64,000 nucleotides of DNA from DASYPP01 sp036006525. Lineage in GTDB: Bacteria; Gemmatimonadota; Gemmatimonadetes; Gemmatimonadales; GWC2-71-9. A program made the position numbers and the translations under genes. Within the stretch, counting starts at the first letter, position 1. Each line of letters starts with the position of its first letter. Below are positions 1 to 7,841 of this stretch, piece by piece. The notes beneath the pieces are model-generated. The model saw only the letters and a list, made by a program, of their open reading frames with translations. It did not search any database and had not been told where the DNA came from. The DNA is taken from the NCBI GenBank assembly GCA_036006525.1, contig DASYPP010000004.1, forward strand, positions 1-64,000, read 5' to 3'.

Positions 1-1232
1 AGCCGAACCAACTCCTGCTGGTAGCGATTGACGTTCATCTGGGCGTCCAGCAGGGTCATGAAATCCACTGAGCCGCTGCGGTAGGCTGATTGGGATGCGG
101 CCACAGTGGCCTGGGATTGAGGCAGGACGGTGCTCCGGTAAAGGGTCAATAAGGTCCGGGCGCGATCCGCCTCGGCGTAGACTTCCCCAACCCGGCCACG
201 GGTATCCGCCTGCATCGCGGTCAGATCCGCCTCGGCCATTTCCCGCATGGCCTGGGTCTCCCGGCGCATGGCGAGTTGGCGACTTCCCGCCCAGAGTGGC
301 ACGGTCACGCCCAGCATGAGGCTCACCATCCGGTCGGTGCCGCCATCCATCGATCGCCAGCCGTACTGTACGCCGGCCTCGAGATCCGGCCAGATTTCTC
401 GACGAGCCCGCCGCTCAGCCGATTCTGCTGCGCTGACATCGGAGGCGCCGGCAGTGAGCATGGGGCGATTTCGGAGAGCCAGGGCGATCAGCGTATCCGC
501 CGGGGGCAGACTATCAGGGAAGAGCGGCAACACCGGACTGGGGACTGGTGTATCCGCCGGCTGATTCAGGACGGCGTTGAGCCTGCTGGCCGTCACGAGG
601 CGCATGGCTCGCATGCGGGTCAAGTCTTCCGTCATGCGGGCCACCTCCACCTGGGCCCGCAGCACGTCCGGCTGCCGACCTTCACCGACGGAATACATCG
701 TCTCGGTCGTCGTGACGATGTCTCGCAGCAACCGTTGGGTCGCCTCCGCGATGACAATGCCCCGATCCACTTGATACAGCTCATAGAAGGCCATCACGGC
801 GCGGGTGCGCTCTTCCCAGCGAATCTCCGCCGCCCGGGCCCGTGCCGCGTCGGCTTCGAACTGGGCCACCCGGCCCGAGAGACCAAGCTTGCCGGCCGTA
901 GGAATCATCTGCATCAGCTGGATCTGGTTCATGCCGAGGACCGGATCGAGACCCAGGCCCGGCAGTGACCGGTTCATCAGGCCGAACTGGAGTTGGGGAT
1001 CCGGCAGCCGCCGGGCCGGAGCAATCCGGAAGCCGGCGGCACGGGCCGCGGCCTCCGCGGCGAGAACGCGTGGCGTGCCCGGACTCAGCAGTTGATACAC
1101 CCGGCGCAGCGTCAGAGAGTCGGAGCTCTGTGCCGGTAGGAGTGTCGGCCCTGATGTGCCCATGGCTATGCATCCGGCCAGGGCAAATGCCCGGGTGAGC
1201 CAGGTAGCCCGGTCTCGCCGTCGTCCCAGCAT
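1..1232 (-). CDS. TolC-family outer-membrane efflux protein (3' end off window)
   Basis: Outer-membrane channel of a tripartite efflux system, exporting metals or drugs through the periplasm. The frame opens with ATG at 1232 and is open to the left edge, giving about 410 codons, close to the usual 420-450, so only the C-terminus is missing. An N-terminal signal segment (AFALAGCIAMGTSGPTLL) is followed by the family's helical repeats, including RLPDPQLQFGLMN and, in the second repeat, ALRNRPMLTAG. It lies downstream of the His-rich small gene on the same strand (140-base gap), an arrangement known from copper/heavy-metal RND operons. The pump genes would lie left of the window. The substrate is inferred from context only. 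Confidence 0.85.
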   Translation of the reverse strand, partial: MLGRRRDRATWLTRAFALAGCIAMGTSGPTLLPAQSSDSLTLRRVYQLLSPGTPRVLAAEAAARAAGFRIAPARRLPDPQLQFGLMNRSLPGLGLDPVLGMNQIQLMQMIPTAGKLGLSGRVAQFEADAARARAAEIRWEERTRAVMAFYELYQVDRGIVIAEATQRLLRDIVTTTETMYSVGEGRQPDVLRAQVEVARMTEDLTRMRAMRLVTASRLNAVLNQPADTPVPSPVLPLFPDSLPPADTLIALALRNRPMLTAGASDVSAAESAERRARREIWPDLEAGVQYGWRSMDGGTDRMVSLMLGVTVPLWAGSRQLAMRRETQAMREMAEADLTAMQADTRGRVGEVYAEADRARTLLTLYRSTVLPQSQATVAASQSAYRSGSVDFMTLLDAQMNVNRYQQELVR

Positions 1233-1372
1233 TGGTGAACGTCCTGGTGACTGTGGGGAAGGTGCTAAGAATGCACCTTCATGATCGCCCTCCGCGTCAG
1301 AGGCAACGCGTGACGGGAGTCACTCCATCCTTTGATGTAGGCGCTGAACACGCGCCGGTTACTGGAGGCGGA

Positions 1373-1717
1373 TCAGCTTCGAGGCGGTGGGGTAGTGGGC
1401 TGGAGTGACAGGCTCCGGAGCAACGGCAGGGCGACGATCCGCCCATCCCGGGAGACCGGAGTGGAGAAGAACGGTTGTACTGCGGTGTCCGGGGGGAGCA
1501 GCTGGATGCAATTCACTGAGGTCAGGCAGTGCTGGCGTGAGTGCTCCCCCGGGTGCTGCGACTCGCCGTGCGACGCATGGTGCTTCGCTGACGAAACTGC
1601 GATGGTGGACCTGGACGAGGCGCCGGCCGGAGTACAGCCGCGAGTCTGCCCTACCAGGCCGTACTGCACGCTGGTAAGCAAAAGGATGACTGCGATCGCG
1701 CGCCGGAACCAACTCAT
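1373..1717 (-). CDS. Small exported histidine-rich protein
   Basis: 114 residues. A hydrophobic N-terminal segment (AIAVILLLTSV, residues about 7-17) predicts export or membrane anchoring. It is followed by a metal-binding-like cluster, HHASHGESQHPGEHSRQH, then a short C-terminal part with two cysteines near CLTSVNC. I do not recognise a named family, but small His-rich proteins of this build commonly precede CzcC/TolC genes in copper or divalent-metal efflux operons, and here the next gene on the strand is TolC-like. A periplasmic metal-binding role is inference. The competing frame at 1359-1712 lacks a signal segment and looks like a shadow. Confidence 0.6.
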   Translation of the reverse strand: MSWFRRAIAVILLLTSVQYGLVGQTRGCTPAGASSRSTIAVSSAKHHASHGESQHPGEHSRQHCLTSVNCIQLLPPDTAVQPFFSTPVSRDGRIVALPLLRSLSLQPTTPPPRS

Positions 1718-1901
1718 CGTTCCCCTTATTGTGGCCTTCGTTGTCTTGAACCTAGTTCGCGGAGTCGCGCTGGAGGCTGAGGATCCTGTGAAGAAACCTT
1801 CATTACCCTACCTTCGGAGTTGCTTCATCCTTTCCTCAGCGTGGTCACGCTACCGTTCTCGCCAGGGTCAGGAGTGCAGGCACATGAAAGCGGAGTTCCA
1901 A

Positions 1902-2372
1902 ATGCGTACTCATATGATGAAGTGGATGCTGGCGGCGGCGATTTGCTTCCCGATCGCCCTGTCTGCCCAGAACGTGACGATGCTTAGTCACAACAGCCCG
2001 GAGGCCGTCGCCCGGGTGCTGGAAAACCAGGCAGCCCTTCAACTGACTACCGCGCAGGTCGAGCGGCTGAACCAGTTGCTGGCCGAACTCACCCGGGAGC
2101 AGACCCGGTTGGTGACGGCCGAGTGGCTCGGTGCTCCGGGGAAGGCGCGGGTGCCGCGGTATGAACGGGTGCGAGTGGCCTCCCACCCCGACCGGTACAT
2201 GGAAATCACCATGGTCCCCAAGATCGTGGCTTTCAATCGGGTCCCGGGAAAGGCTGTACCCCGGCTGGCACAGATCCCCGTATTTCAGCTGATCGAACGG
2301 CCTTGCCCGTTCACCTTCCTGGCGGGCGCCCAGTTGGACCAGGCGCACGAGCTGCTGACCATGAGGATGTAA
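1902..2372 (+). CDS. Secreted small protein of unknown function
   Basis: 156 residues with a clear signal peptide (MMKWMLAAAICFPIALSAQ) cleaved before NVTML. The mature part starts with an amphipathic segment (AALQLTTAQVERLNQLLAEL) resembling the first helix of LTXXQ/Spy-type periplasmic proteins, but the rest does not match a family I know. ATG 1902 is preceded by GGAG at 1892-1895 with 6-base spacing; an in-frame ATG at 1884 with GGAG at 1871-1874 is an alternative. The gene is divergent from the His-rich/TolC operon, so it may share its control region and a stress or metal role; this is inference. An intrinsic terminator follows 18 bases downstream. Confidence 0.65.
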   Translation: MRTHMMKWMLAAAICFPIALSAQNVTMLSHNSPEAVARVLENQAALQLTTAQVERLNQLLAELTREQTRLVTAEWLGAPGKARVPRYERVRVASHPDRYMEITMVPKIVAFNRVPGKAVPRLAQIPVFQLIERPCPFTFLAGAQLDQAHELLTMRM

Positions 2373-2390
2373 GAACGTGCAACGGCAGGA

Positions 2391-2422
2391 CGCCAGCCCC
2401 CACAAGGGGCTGGCGTTTTTTT
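2391..2422 (+). terminator. Rho-independent terminator
   Basis: Perfect 10-bp stem (2391-2400 cgccagcccc with 2406-2415), loop cacaa, then seven T (2416-2422). It sits 18 bases after the stop of the secreted protein gene on the + strand. Confidence 0.93.
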
Positions 2423-2447
2423 GGCTAGCACGCCTGGAGGATTAGGA

Positions 2448-2485
2448 CCGATATTCCCCATATAGGGGGCGGAGGCCTCAGGGGG
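2448..2485. repeat. 38-bp dispersed repeat, copy 1
   Basis: About 36 of 38 bases are identical to the reverse complement of 29860-29897. It includes the near-palindromic core ccccatataggggg and the segment gcggaggcctcagg. It lies between the terminator at 2391-2422 and the 3' end of the DinB-like gene. Confidence 0.8.
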
Positions 2486-2518
2486 TGTGAGCGCGGGGCG
2501 AAGGGGCCGCGAGAATAC

Positions 2519-3010
2519 TCAGAAGGTCCGTTCGTCCGCCGAGGGTCCGTAGGTCGACGGCACCGGCACATCGAGAAGCCGCAGATAGACCGTGAGCTGG
2601 GCCCGGTGATGAATCAGGTGGTTGAGATGGTTTCGGACCACGACGTTCCGGGGCGCGCTCCAGAGCGTGTTGGCGCCGTGCTTGAGCGTCCAGGTGGCCG
2701 ACCACGCGTTGTCAGGCGTTTCCGTGAGCGCGGCGCGGGTGGCCGCCACATTGGCGTCGAACGTCTGGAGCAGTCTCTCGGTGGTTTCGAAGCTGTACCC
2801 GCCGCCTTTGCCAAGGTCCAGGACCGGCTCTTTCAAAGTTTGGGATATCCACCCCGGCATCCAGGAGACCAGCTGCGCAAGATGTCCCAGAGCGAAGGAC
2901 TTGGGATGCGGCTTCCACTGTCCCTTCTCGCCAGGCACCCGCTCGAGCACCCGGCGGGTAATCGCCATCTCCTGTTCGAACTCCGGCAGTAGTGTTTCAC
3001 CGAACGGCAT
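2519..3010 (-). CDS. DinB/DUF664-family protein
   Basis: 163 residues of a DinB-like four-helix fold, a superfamily of metal-dependent thiol S-transferases and poorly characterised stress proteins. Matching features are the N-terminal LLPEFEQEMAITRRVLERVP, the central histidine region FALGHLAQLVSWMPGW, and VRNHLNHLIHHRAQLTVYL near the end. Histidines at the family's metal positions are kept (GHL, and the HLNHLIHHR cluster). The start is set at ATG 3010 because AGGAGG lies 4-5 bases upstream; the frame extends 14 codons further without a ribosome site. The substrate is unknown. Confidence 0.85.
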   Translation of the reverse strand: MPFGETLLPEFEQEMAITRRVLERVPGEKGQWKPHPKSFALGHLAQLVSWMPGWISQTLKEPVLDLGKGGGYSFETTERLLQTFDANVAATRAALTETPDNAWSATWTLKHGANTLWSAPRNVVVRNHLNHLIHHRAQLTVYLRLLDVPVPSTYGPSADERTF

Positions 3011-3190
3011 GGAGCCTCCTGGACGGGTTAGGTGTTGCTTCCTCGCGGTCATAGTCGTCGGGTCAACTGTTCTCCGAGCTTTCGAAGTCAGGTACGAAAT
3101 GACTTCTAATGTGCCCGTCAGGCGGATAAAGGGAAGTGCGAGGGGAACCGCGGCGGTCCGGCGGTGCCAAAAGCGGACGGGTAGGCCCTT

Positions 3191-3982
3191 CTATAGCTCT
3201 CGCAGCGGCACCTCGAACTGGCTCTTGAATACAAGCGTGTTGCCGACGGATGTCGCGCCGATTCCCACACCCATATTCCACGTAATGTCGTCGCCTAGCC
3301 GCAGTTCCACTCCGGGGTAAAACTGGTGAACCTGGTCCCGCGCGGGTGAGAGGCCCCACAGGTGCCCCAGTCCGCCAAAGTACTCCATGACCAGAGTGAT
3401 CCGCTCACTGACGTCCACTCCAATGCGGCCACTCGGCTCAAACTCCCAACCCGCGTCGGCCTCCGGACCATTCAGGTCTCGACCGAAGGAAGCATTCAGA
3501 TCAAGCTGGATTCGGCCGAATCGTTTTTCCAAAGTTGGCGCGAACTCAATGACGGCAGAGCTGTGATTGTAGCTCGGCCGCATAACGCTGAATTCGACGT
3601 TCACGCCCAGGTCCACCGGCAATCCCGCCCGTTTCGGCACATGGACGCGGGTGCGGGCGCGCCCGCCGGCGAGCTCAAAGCCGGCGCCTGGCCGGTACGC
3701 CGTCATGACATAACCGGCTAGCTCCCAATTGCTGGTCAGGCCGCGAGTGATTTCGGCCGTCAGGTGAACCTGATTGTCCGATGCGGCGACCGTTTCGTCG
3801 CGCTCACGAGTGCCCCGAGCTGCATAATTGAAGTGAGTCTCCAGTTCCCATTCACCGGGTGCGGCCGTTTCATAGGGGTAGACTTCAACTTCGAATGGGT
3901 CCTGCGCTGCAGCGAGGGAAGGATGCGCTAAGACCATGCACGCACTGGTGATACTACCGGCAACAAAGCCACGAAATGCCAT
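3191..3982 (-). CDS. Predicted outer-membrane beta-barrel protein
   Basis: 263 residues starting at ATG 3982. Signal peptide (AGSITSACMVLAHPSLAAA) then alternating polar/aromatic strands typical of a barrel, such as GEWELETHFNYAARG, NWELAGYVMTAYRPG and RITLVMEYFGGLGHLW. It ends with strand-like FKSQFEVPLREL, though without a terminal Phe. It resembles uncharacterised outer-membrane transporter-like barrels; no substrate can be assigned. The frame extends 39 codons upstream of the chosen start, but the signal peptide only makes sense from 3982. It stands alone on the minus strand between the DinB-like gene and the dehydrogenase. Confidence 0.65.
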   Translation of the reverse strand: MAFRGFVAGSITSACMVLAHPSLAAAQDPFEVEVYPYETAAPGEWELETHFNYAARGTRERDETVAASDNQVHLTAEITRGLTSNWELAGYVMTAYRPGAGFELAGGRARTRVHVPKRAGLPVDLGVNVEFSVMRPSYNHSSAVIEFAPTLEKRFGRIQLDLNASFGRDLNGPEADAGWEFEPSGRIGVDVSERITLVMEYFGGLGHLWGLSPARDQVHQFYPGVELRLGDDITWNMGVGIGATSVGNTLVFKSQFEVPLREL

Positions 3983-4139
3983 CTGGATTTTCCGCTCTTC
4001 AGGGTCGCGAGTTCTCCGGGAGGCGGGAGGATAGTGACCGATATGCGGTGCGTCAATATCTAGTTGAGAATGGCCCTCATTATTCGGTTTGGAGGCCACT
4101 CCGGTGGCATTCCTCCGCCCTTGTCTTCAATTTCCCTGC

Positions 4140-5546
4140 ATGACCGTCACCTCGATCAACCCAGCCACCGACGAGGTCCTCGAGACCCTCGAGGAAACCT
4201 CACCCGCCCAGGTCGACCGGATCCTGGCCCAGGCCCAGGCCGCCTTCCACGACTGGCGCCAGCGCCGCATGAGCGAGCGGGCCGGCCTCATGAAGAAGGC
4301 CGGCAGCCTGCTCCGCGAAGGGAAGACCCGATTCGCCCGCACCATGGCGCTGGAGATGGGCAAGCCGATCGCCCAGGGCGAGGCCGAGGCGGAGAAGTGC
4401 GCCTGGGTGTGCGACTACTACGCCGAGAATGCCGAAGCCTTTCTGGCCCCCCAGCCGCGGGAGACCGACGCCTCGAAGAGCTTCGTCCGGTTCGACCCCC
4501 TGGGCCCGGTGCTCGCCGTCATGCCGTGGAATTTTCCCTACTGGCAGGTCTTCCGCTTCGCGGCCCCCGCCCTGATGGCGGGGAATACCGGCCTGCTCAA
4601 GCACGCATCCAACGTTCCCCGTTGCGCGCTCGACATCGAATCAGTTTTTCGGGAGGCCGGCTTTCCTGACGGGGTCTTCCGTACCTTGCTGATCGGTTCC
4701 GGCGGAGTCGCGCCGGTGATTGCCGATGACCGGGTCGCCGCGGTCACCCTCACCGGGAGCGAGGCGGCAGGGATCAAAGTGGCGGAGCAGGCGGGTCACC
4801 ATCTCAAGAAGACGGTCCTCGAGCTGGGCGGGAGCGATCCCTTCATCATATTGGAAGACGCCGACATTGCCCGGGCTGCATCCACCGCGGCCGATGCCCG
4901 GCTCATCAACAGCGGGCAGAGCTGCATCGCCGCCAAGCGATTCATCGTGGTGGCGTCGGTGCTCGATCCTTTCATGGACGGCTTCGTCAAGGCGATGTCC
5001 CGTGCGGTCGTCGGCGATCCGCTGGATCGGAAGACCACCGTGGGTCCCCAGGCCCGGCGTGACCTCCGCGATTCCCTGCATGCCCAGGTCGTGGCGTCGA
5101 GCGCGAAAGGCGCCATTATCAAGCTGGGCGGCATAGTGCCCCAGGGCAAAGGCGCGTTCTATCCACCCATGGTGCTCACTGCGGTGGAGCCGGGGATGGC
5201 CGCCTTTGACGAGGAGACCTTCGGCCCGGCCGGCGCCGTAATCCGGGCCCGGGATGAGGATGACGCCATCCGGCTGGCCAACCTGTCGCGCTATGGCCTG
5301 GGGGCGTCGCTGTGGACCAATGATTTGAAGCGGGGCGAGCGGCTGGCCACCCGGATCGAGGCCGGCGCCGTCTTCGTCAACGGCATGGTGAAGTCGGATC
5401 CCCGGCTGCCGTTCGGCGGGATCAAGCAATCGGGCTATGGCCGGGAGTTGTCGGAATACGGGATCCGGGAGTTCGTCAACATCAAGAGCGTGTGGATGAA
5501 GGCGCCGGAGCAGAACAGGGAAAGCGGTAGTGCTATAATGGAATAG
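4140..5546 (+). CDS. NAD(P)-dependent succinate-semialdehyde dehydrogenase-type aldehyde dehydrogenase
   Basis: 468-residue aldehyde dehydrogenase that oxidises an aldehyde to the acid, most like the Sad/YneI branch that turns succinate semialdehyde into succinate. It starts with MTVTSINPATDEVLET, the usual opening. Visible motifs are PLGPVLAVMPWNFPYW (cofactor region), LTGSEAAG, LELGGSDPF with the general-base Glu, the catalytic cysteine in SGQSCIAAKR, and the C-terminal LPFGGIKQSGYGRE. The frame runs 17 codons upstream to 4089, but the family alignment supports 4140. It is monocistronic and converges on glgB across hairpin element A1. Family is certain; the substrate is likely but not proven. 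Confidence 0.93.
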   Translation: MTVTSINPATDEVLETLEETSPAQVDRILAQAQAAFHDWRQRRMSERAGLMKKAGSLLREGKTRFARTMALEMGKPIAQGEAEAEKCAWVCDYYAENAEAFLAPQPRETDASKSFVRFDPLGPVLAVMPWNFPYWQVFRFAAPALMAGNTGLLKHASNVPRCALDIESVFREAGFPDGVFRTLLIGSGGVAPVIADDRVAAVTLTGSEAAGIKVAEQAGHHLKKTVLELGGSDPFIILEDADIARAASTAADARLINSGQSCIAAKRFIVVASVLDPFMDGFVKAMSRAVVGDPLDRKTTVGPQARRDLRDSLHAQVVASSAKGAIIKLGGIVPQGKGAFYPPMVLTAVEPGMAAFDEETFGPAGAVIRARDEDDAIRLANLSRYGLGASLWTNDLKRGERLATRIEAGAVFVNGMVKSDPRLPFGGIKQSGYGRELSEYGIREFVNIKSVWMKAPEQNRESGSAIME

Positions 5547-5619
5547 TGGGCCTCATCTCGCGTCAGCCTTGAGTTCTCTCGGCCGGCCGCCTCTGCCAAT
5601 CGCGAGCTCTCGTTTCGCA

Positions 5620-5787
5620 AACACGGATACCGAACACAAACAAACGGAAAGGGCGCGGATCAATTGACTTTGTAGTTGTTCAGTGAGTCACCCGTTTGTT
5701 GCCGTTGGTCTCCGTATTGAACGATGTCGACTTTCCACTGGATTTTATCGCCGCGTTTCGGCGTCAATCCGCGGTGAAGCGGTAGCG
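5620..5787. repeat. Intergenic hairpin element A1 (cacggata / gcggatcaacgc type)
   Basis: Imperfect inverted repeat: 5620-5648 (acacggataccgaacacaaa..) pairs with 5692-5720 (cgtttgttgccgttgg..). An outer block at 5752-5787 (cgtttcggcgtcaatccgcg..) lies inside the last codons of glgB. The blocks match element A2 at 9795-10037. It sits between two convergent genes. Apart from this element, I see nothing in the 198-base spacer. Confidence 0.75.
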
Positions 5788-7754
5788 TCTTGCGGCAGAG
5801 CGAGCGGTCCTCGAAATATCACGACCGCCAGCGGCGGCAGCGTGATCTCCAGGCTCTGCTGATAGCCGTGATGCTCTACCGGTGAAGTTGATACCCCTCC
5901 CAGGTTGCCCTGGCCGCTGCCCCCATACAGTTTCGCGTCGCTGTTGAGCACTTCCTGCCAGTGCCCCGCGGCCGGCGCGCCGATCCGGAAGCCGGGGTAG
6001 GGAACCGGGGTGAAATTGCAGGCGGCGATCAGCATCGGGTCCGACTCCCCGCCCAGCCGCAGCAGGACCAGGGTGCTGTGCTTGGCATCGTTGCAGTCGA
6101 TCCAGCGGAATCCCTCCGGCTCACAGTCGTGAACGTGGAGCGCGGGTTCGCGCCGGTACAGGAGATTGAGGTCGCGGACCCAGTGCTGCACCCCCTGGTG
6201 CATCGGCTGCTGCAACAGCTCCCACTGCAGCTGGCTCTCGTGGTCCCATTCCCGCCACTGCCCGAACTCCCCGCCCATGAACAGCAACTTCTTGCCCGGC
6301 TGCACGAACATGTAGCCGAACAGGAGCCGCAGGTTGGCGAACCGGCGCCACTCGTCGCCCGGCATCTTGCCCAGCAGCGATCCCTTGCCGTGCACCACTT
6401 CGTCGTGGGAGAGTGGCAGCATGAAGTTCTCGGTGAACGCGTAGATTCCGCGGAACGTCATCTCGTTGTGATGGTACAGCCGGTGGATCGGGTCCCGCGC
6501 CATGTAGCGCAGCGTGTCGTGCATCCACCCCATGTCCCACTTGAGCCCGAACCCGAGGCCGCCCAGGTAGACCGGCTTGGACACCATCGGCCAGGCCGTG
6601 GATTCTTCCGCCACGGTCATCACCCCCGGCCAGTTACCGTAAACCTCTTCGTTGAAGCGGCGCAGAAATGCCACCGCCTCGATGTTCTCCCGCCCGCCGT
6701 AGCGATTGGGTATCCATTCCCCGCTTTTCCGCGAGTAATCCAGGTACAACATCGAGGCCACCGCGTCCACCCGCAGTCCGTCGATATGGTAGCGATCCAG
6801 CCAGAACACGGCGTTGCTGATCAGGAAGCTCCGGACTTCGTGCCGCCCGTAGTTGAAGATGAAGCTGCTCCAATCGGGGTGAAATCCCTGGCGCGGATCG
6901 CCATGCTCGTAGAGATGGGTGCCATCGAAGTAGCCGAGTCCGTGCTCGTCGGTCGGAAAATGGGACGGGACCCAGTCGAGGATGACGCCGATCCCCTTCT
7001 GGTGCAGATAGTCGACGAGGTACATCAGGTCCTGCGGAGATCCGTAGCGGCTGGTCGGAGCGAAGTACGACGTGATCTGGTAACCCCAGGAACCGTAGTA
7101 GGGGTGCTCCATCACCGGCATCAGTTCGACATGGGTAAACCCGTTCTCCAGCACGTACTCCGCCAGCTGGGGCGCCACCTCGCGGTAACTGAGATGGCGA
7201 TTGCCTTCGGACGCCACCCGCCGCCAGCTGCCGAGGTGGACCTCGTAGACCGAGATGGCGGCCTGGTGCGCCGGCCGGGAAGGCCGCGCCTTCATCCAGT
7301 CGGCGTCGCCCCACTGGTACTCCAGGTCCCACACCACCGAAGCGCGGTCGGGAGGCAACTCGCCGTGAAAGGCGAAGGGATCCGCCTTGTCCACCGTGTA
7401 GCCGCCGATCAGGGACACGATGTGGTATTTGTAGTGGACCCCTTTGCCGACGCCGGGGATGAAGCCTTCCCAGATCCCCGACGCGCCCCGCGCCGCCAGG
7501 GGGTGCGCGGTGGTGCTCCAGCCGTTGAAGCTGCCCATGACGCTGACGCTCCGGGCGCTGGGCGCCCAGACGGCGAAGTTGGTCCCCTCCACTCCGTTCA
7601 CCGCCCGGAGGTGAGCCCCCAGCCGTTCGTGCAGCCGGAAGTGGCTCCCTTCATTGAAGAGGTAGAGGTCCTGGTCGCCCAGCAGGCTGCCGTCGTTCCC
7701 GACCTCGATCGCTTTTTTCTTGCGCGGTTTGGCTTTGCGCGGTGCTGGCGTCAT
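5745..7754 (-). CDS. glgB: 1,4-alpha-glucan branching enzyme
   Basis: 669-residue GH13 enzyme that forms alpha-1,6 branches in glycogen. Order: a basic N-terminal tail (KAKPRKKK), the N-terminal CBM48 beta-sandwich (about 45-135, FAVWAPSARSVSVMGSFNGW), the catalytic barrel, then the C-terminal all-beta domain. Catalytic nucleophile Asp330 is in DGLRVDAVASM, acid/base Glu383 in VMTVAEEST, and the transition-state Asp in LPLSHDEVVHGKGS. ATG 7754 is chosen because the 20 codons before it have no family match. The last ten or so codons (ending ATASPRIDAETRR) are encoded by hairpin element A1. Divergent from the M1 peptidase gene, 87 bases apart. Confidence 0.97.
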   Translation of the reverse strand: MTPAPRKAKPRKKKAIEVGNDGSLLGDQDLYLFNEGSHFRLHERLGAHLRAVNGVEGTNFAVWAPSARSVSVMGSFNGWSTTAHPLAARGASGIWEGFIPGVGKGVHYKYHIVSLIGGYTVDKADPFAFHGELPPDRASVVWDLEYQWGDADWMKARPSRPAHQAAISVYEVHLGSWRRVASEGNRHLSYREVAPQLAEYVLENGFTHVELMPVMEHPYYGSWGYQITSYFAPTSRYGSPQDLMYLVDYLHQKGIGVILDWVPSHFPTDEHGLGYFDGTHLYEHGDPRQGFHPDWSSFIFNYGRHEVRSFLISNAVFWLDRYHIDGLRVDAVASMLYLDYSRKSGEWIPNRYGGRENIEAVAFLRRFNEEVYGNWPGVMTVAEESTAWPMVSKPVYLGGLGFGLKWDMGWMHDTLRYMARDPIHRLYHHNEMTFRGIYAFTENFMLPLSHDEVVHGKGSLLGKMPGDEWRRFANLRLLFGYMFVQPGKKLLFMGGEFGQWREWDHESQLQWELLQQPMHQGVQHWVRDLNLLYRREPALHVHDCEPEGFRWIDCNDAKHSTLVLLRLGGESDPMLIAACNFTPVPYPGFRIGAPAAGHWQEVLNSDAKLYGGSGQGNLGGVSTSPVEHHGYQQSLEITLPPLAVVIFRGPLALPQDATASPRIDAETRR

Positions 7755-7841
7755 CCGGGGCTTTCTCCAGGAGCAGGACCGGAACAATAACGCCTCGCCC
7801 GGCCGGCTTGCCAATCTTCGGGCGCCCGGCCATGATCCAGC

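Noticed and set aside
5961..7790. 609-codon open frame opposite glgB
   Set aside because: Antisense shadow of glgB, whose catalytic motifs are intact.
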